Part shown: positions 15,377 through 17,778 of the stretch, one piece after another
Numbering within the stretch: the stretch's first letter is position 1
How the letters are laid out: every line of letters starts with the position of its first letter
Notes under the pieces: generated by a model
Told to the model about the DNA's origin: nothing
Database searches by the model: none
Seen by the model: only the letters and a program-made list of their open reading frames with translations
NCBI GenBank assembly: GCA_030652715.1
Contig: JAUSQB010000109.1
Location: forward strand, 1 to 17,778
DNA: 17,778 nt
Source of the DNA: Rugosibacter sp.
Lineage (GTDB): Bacteria > Pseudomonadota > Gammaproteobacteria > Burkholderiales > Rhodocyclaceae
Reading direction: 5' to 3'
Program-made: the position numbers and the translations under genes

Positions 15377-17362
15377 TCACTGTCTATTAGACGGGAGCGG
15401 AGTACTGGCACCCAAACTTTCAATTCTGCCCTGTACGGCACTGATATCGTCGACCCAGGCACTGTCATTCTTCACCACGGTCGGGCGCAGCAGGATAACA
15501 AGTTCACGCTTGATCGCCCTTTGTCCACCCTTGCTGAACAGGGCACCTGCGCCAGGGACATCGCCTGCGCCAGGTACCTTCGAACGACTATCCTCGGCAC
15601 GTTCCGTCATCAGGCCGCCGATCACTACTACCTGGCCGTCCCTGGTCTTGACCACGCTATCCGTCTCGCTGATGGTATTGACCGCAAACGGCACGCGCAC
15701 CGCACCAGCCGTAGGCTGCGAGATTTTTTCCTTCTCGATGATGCTGTTAACCATAGAGTGCACATGCAGCGTAATGTTGTCCTTGTCATCGATCTGCGGC
15801 GTTACATCGAGGGAAATCCCCGAGAAAAAGGGCTGATACTGCAGGGTTGGCGGGGTTGTATTCGATATGCCGTTAGTAATACTGGTTGTACCCCCCGAAA
15901 TGTTGGTCACAAAGGGCTCTTCACTACCTACTTTCAATACTGCCTTCTGACTGTTCAAGGTGGCAATCCGGGGGCTGGACAGCACATGCACATGCCCTTG
16001 GGTTTGCAAGAAATTGATCAGGGCCGAAAAATTGCGGAGCTGCACGGCCATACCCAGCCCGGCCGAGAAGGCATTGCCTGCGGCTGCACCCACCATGCCA
16101 GTGCCGAGCAATGCGCCCAAGCTCGTCCCCTGGTTCACGGCACCGCCATTGGTGGAATTCGTCCCATCTATTGTCGTCGTATTGGCGCCCACCGAGTAGC
16201 GATGCAGGTTATGCTGGAAACCTGCCCAGTTGATGCCCTGCTGGGATTCTGAATTCAACTCGACATCGATAATCTTGGCTTCGATGATAACCTGGCGCTC
16301 AATGTTCAGTTGCATGGAGCGCAGCATTTTGCCTATCATGCGATGCTCGTTCGGCATGCCACGCACAACAATCGTGCCGCTCATCTGGTTGATATTCATG
16401 GCACGACCATCGGTACAGCCATCCACCCCGCGCTGGCGCTCGCCCGACTGCGTGTCGCCCACATAGGAGACATCCGCCCGGCTGGCACTGTTGGAATTGC
16501 TGGAACTGCTCGAGCTTGACGATCCCGAAGTCGATCCGCCCCCCCATGTCTTGGGTATACTTTTAGGTATCTGACAGCCCAAGGTAGTGCGCAAGGTATC
16601 TTCAACTTCGCCCCATATGTCAGATTTGGAGATGGTACTCAGCGCACTGGCCTGGACTGAGCCGTAACTCGAACTCGTGGTACCTGAATCCGAACTGCTG
16701 CTGGAGGAGCCAGTATTTGAACCTGAACCTGAATTTGAACTGCCTACCGAAGCCCCCCCGATCACCTGCAGGTCACTCACGCCCCGGCGCTGGCCAATGA
16801 TGTAATTCACTTGGTAAAGTCGCGTCTGCAACTCCGGTTGCTGCACATATATCCGGTTGCCATCTAGCGTGTAGTCGTAACCATAAACTTCGCGGATCGC
16901 ATCCAGGGCTTCGAACACCGTAACATCCTTGAGATTGACTGTGACATTGTCCATCAAACCCGTACTTGCGGATGCAGCGACAGCCACCCCCCCGGGAGCT
17001 GCGGGAATCGCGCTTTTCGGCTTCACCATAATGCTATAGCGGGTACCGGAAACGATGCCCATCAGCACCTGATTGATCGGCGCGTTGGTTACGACGAGAT
17101 CGAAACGTTGTTCGAGTTGCTTGTCCGATGCCCTGGGAACAGGACTCCTAAGTGGCGGCAACAGCGAACTACTGACCGCTTCAGGTAGCGGAGCCGCCTT
17201 CTCCCTGGGCACTGTGGCCTGTTTCAATTGATTGTTGATCCTGTCAAGGGTGGAGGTATCACGTGGCGGATAGGCGCTTGAGCAAGCCGCAAGGCTAACC
17301 AGCACGACCCCCCAGGGAATGATTGTTTTCAGTTTCATTTTATGACTCATTATTGGTTTCAT
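15377..17362 (-). CDS. mshL: MSHA secretin MshL, outer-membrane lipoprotein
   Basis: Forms the outer-membrane ring through which the pilus leaves the cell. Of 661 residues, a lipoprotein signal has the lipobox LAAC (Cys27, with Ser at +2, consistent with outer-membrane sorting). An N-terminal secretin domain begins near QRFDLVVTNAPINQVLMG. Two serine/glycine/asparagine-rich linkers are encoded about 16677-16748 and 16482-16541. An N-domain follows (MSGTIVVRGMPNEHRMIGK, QVIIEAKIIDVEL), then the secretin core with VHVLSSPRIATLNSQKAVLKVG and the family signature VNTISETDSVVKTRDGQVVV followed by IGGLM. The ATG at 17362 overlaps the mshK stop as ATGA and follows GGGGG at six bases, so it is preferred over internal Mets at 17350 and 17338. 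Two Cys (in TLGCQI and VDGCTDG) flank the second linker and may form a disulfide. Confidence 0.95.
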   Translation of the reverse strand: MKPIMSHKMKLKTIIPWGVVLVSLAACSSAYPPRDTSTLDRINNQLKQATVPREKAAPLPEAVSSSLLPPLRSPVPRASDKQLEQRFDLVVTNAPINQVLMGIVSGTRYSIMVKPKSAIPAAPGGVAVAASASTGLMDNVTVNLKDVTVFEALDAIREVYGYDYTLDGNRIYVQQPELQTRLYQVNYIIGQRRGVSDLQVIGGASVGSSNSGSGSNTGSSSSSSDSGTTSSSYGSVQASALSTISKSDIWGEVEDTLRTTLGCQIPKSIPKTWGGGSTSGSSSSSSSSNSNSASRADVSYVGDTQSGERQRGVDGCTDGRAMNINQMSGTIVVRGMPNEHRMIGKMLRSMQLNIERQVIIEAKIIDVELNSESQQGINWAGFQHNLHRYSVGANTTTIDGTNSTNGGAVNQGTSLGALLGTGMVGAAAGNAFSAGLGMAVQLRNFSALINFLQTQGHVHVLSSPRIATLNSQKAVLKVGSEEPFVTNISGGTTSITNGISNTTPPTLQYQPFFSGISLDVTPQIDDKDNITLHVHSMVNSIIEKEKISQPTAGAVRVPFAVNTISETDSVVKTRDGQVVVIGGLMTERAEDSRSKVPGAGDVPGAGALFSKGGQRAIKRELVILLRPTVVKNDSAWVDDISAVQGRIESLGASTPLPSNRQ

Positions 17363-17778
17363 TGACTACCCCCATTTCCATTCACCGATTCCTTGCTCTT
17401 GCGTGCCGCCTGTCCTGATTTCTTCAGCGTGATCGACCTGGTCACTCTTTTTTCAACTCCAGGAGTCACTTTCAGTGATTTGGATGCATCTTGCACTACC
17501 ACTTCGTCTGGCTTGATGGACAATACTTTCGAGCCGTTATAAGTCTCACCGGGCCTGACAACCTGCCCATCGATCACTGCGAATTTCCTTGATCGCCCGA
17601 TCACTAGCAGTTGTATTCCGGATAGATCATCCTGATTCACCACGGATGTAGCGGCCTTCGTGCTCGGATTCGCAGCTAACCAAACCGATGGCGGAGTAGT
17701 TGGATCTGACCGTGTGTCACCCCCGACTGCCCCGCTAAACCAATCCAGCACCAGGAAGGGAAGCAGCCACCGCTTCAA
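17359..17778 (-). CDS. mshK: MSHA biogenesis protein MshK-like, probably 5'-truncated by window edge
   Basis: Small envelope protein immediately upstream of mshL. About 139 residues are visible. A hydrophobic leader-like stretch (WLLPFLVLDWFSGAVGG) is followed by a Thr/Pro/Ser-rich linker. A compact beta-rich segment (about 53-110: SGIQLLVIGRSRKFAVIDGQ, then GETYNGSKVLSIKPDEVVVQ) has the pattern of the GspC/PilP/MshK homology region that contacts the secretin. The C-terminus is basic and Gly/Asn rich. The last codon in the window is TTG (17778-17776), which could be the start or an internal Leu, so the true 5' end is undecided. The stop overlaps the mshL ATG. The name comes mainly from gene order and small size; confidence in the envelope role is higher than in the exact symbol. 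Confidence 0.75.
   Translation of the reverse strand: MKRWLLPFLVLDWFSGAVGGDTRSDPTTPPSVWLAANPSTKAATSVVNQDDLSGIQLLVIGRSRKFAVIDGQVVRPGETYNGSKVLSIKPDEVVVQDASKSLKVTPGVEKRVTRSITLKKSGQAARKSKESVNGNGGSQ

Noticed and set aside
15120..16252. Long plus-strand open frames (about 238 and 243 codons) opposite mshM and mshL
   Set aside because: They are antisense to clearly conserved genes, overlap each other, show no recognisable domains and use unlikely residue composition; they mirror the codon structure of mshL.
1..17778. tRNA, rRNA, CRISPR arrays, toxin-antitoxin or phage genes
   Set aside because: Looked for on both strands by eye; no cloverleaf, spaced repeats or recognisable small paired genes were seen.

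Overview
The window reads as ordinary chromosomal DNA from a betaproteobacterium (Burkholderiales or Nitrosomonadales type). The assignment rests on protein style: the long fused indolepyruvate oxidoreductase, the SelD/MnmH pair, the class II ribonucleotide reductase with a zinc-ribbon tail, and an MSHA pilus cluster in the gene order known from Vibrio and Shewanella. I cannot name a genus. No rRNA, tRNA, CRISPR array, prophage or integron was seen.

Layout, left to right. (1) 3-2636, plus strand: the 3' part of an adenosylcobalamin-dependent ribonucleotide reductase gene (nrdJ type), cut by the left edge. It ends at a perfect bidirectional terminator hairpin (2684-2732) that also serves the converging genes. 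(2) 2754-7899, minus strand: mnmH (tRNA 2-selenouridine synthase), then a fused indolepyruvate:ferredoxin oxidoreductase (iorAB type), then a MaoC-type enoyl-CoA hydratase; a possible promoter lies at the mnmH/iorAB junction. (3) 7898-8938, plus strand: selD (selenophosphate synthetase). Its start codon overlaps the start codon of the divergent mnmH, so the maker and the user of selenophosphate sit head to head with no spacer. (4) About 8939-9945: a roughly 1-kb gene-poor stretch holding a heavily decayed IS630-family transposase remnant (9134-9769, minus). (5) 9946-17778, minus strand: an MSHA-type IV pilus / type II secretion-like cluster, transcribed mshK (cut by the right edge) - mshL - mshM - mshN - 344-base gap - mshE - mshG.

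How the genes fit together. SelD makes selenophosphate from selenide and ATP, and MnmH uses it to convert 2-thiouridine to 2-selenouridine at the tRNA wobble position. The iorAB-type enzyme and the MaoC hydratase suggest 2-oxoacid (amino-acid derived) oxidation to an acyl-CoA and acyl-CoA processing; the link is by adjacency only. The msh genes encode the assembly machine of an MSHA-like pilus: secretin (MshL), its small periplasmic partner (MshK), ExeA-like ATPase (MshM), TPR membrane protein (MshN), extension ATPase with an N-terminal MshEN-like domain (MshE) and inner-membrane platform (MshG). The pilin genes that usually follow mshG are not here; the cluster stops next to the IS630 remnant.

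I did not find a convincing new biological system. The items most worth a second look are the mnmH/selD start-codon overlap, the abrupt end of the msh cluster at the IS scar, the gap with a 14-base palindrome that splits mshN from mshE, and the altered arginine positions in the MshE N-terminal motifs.
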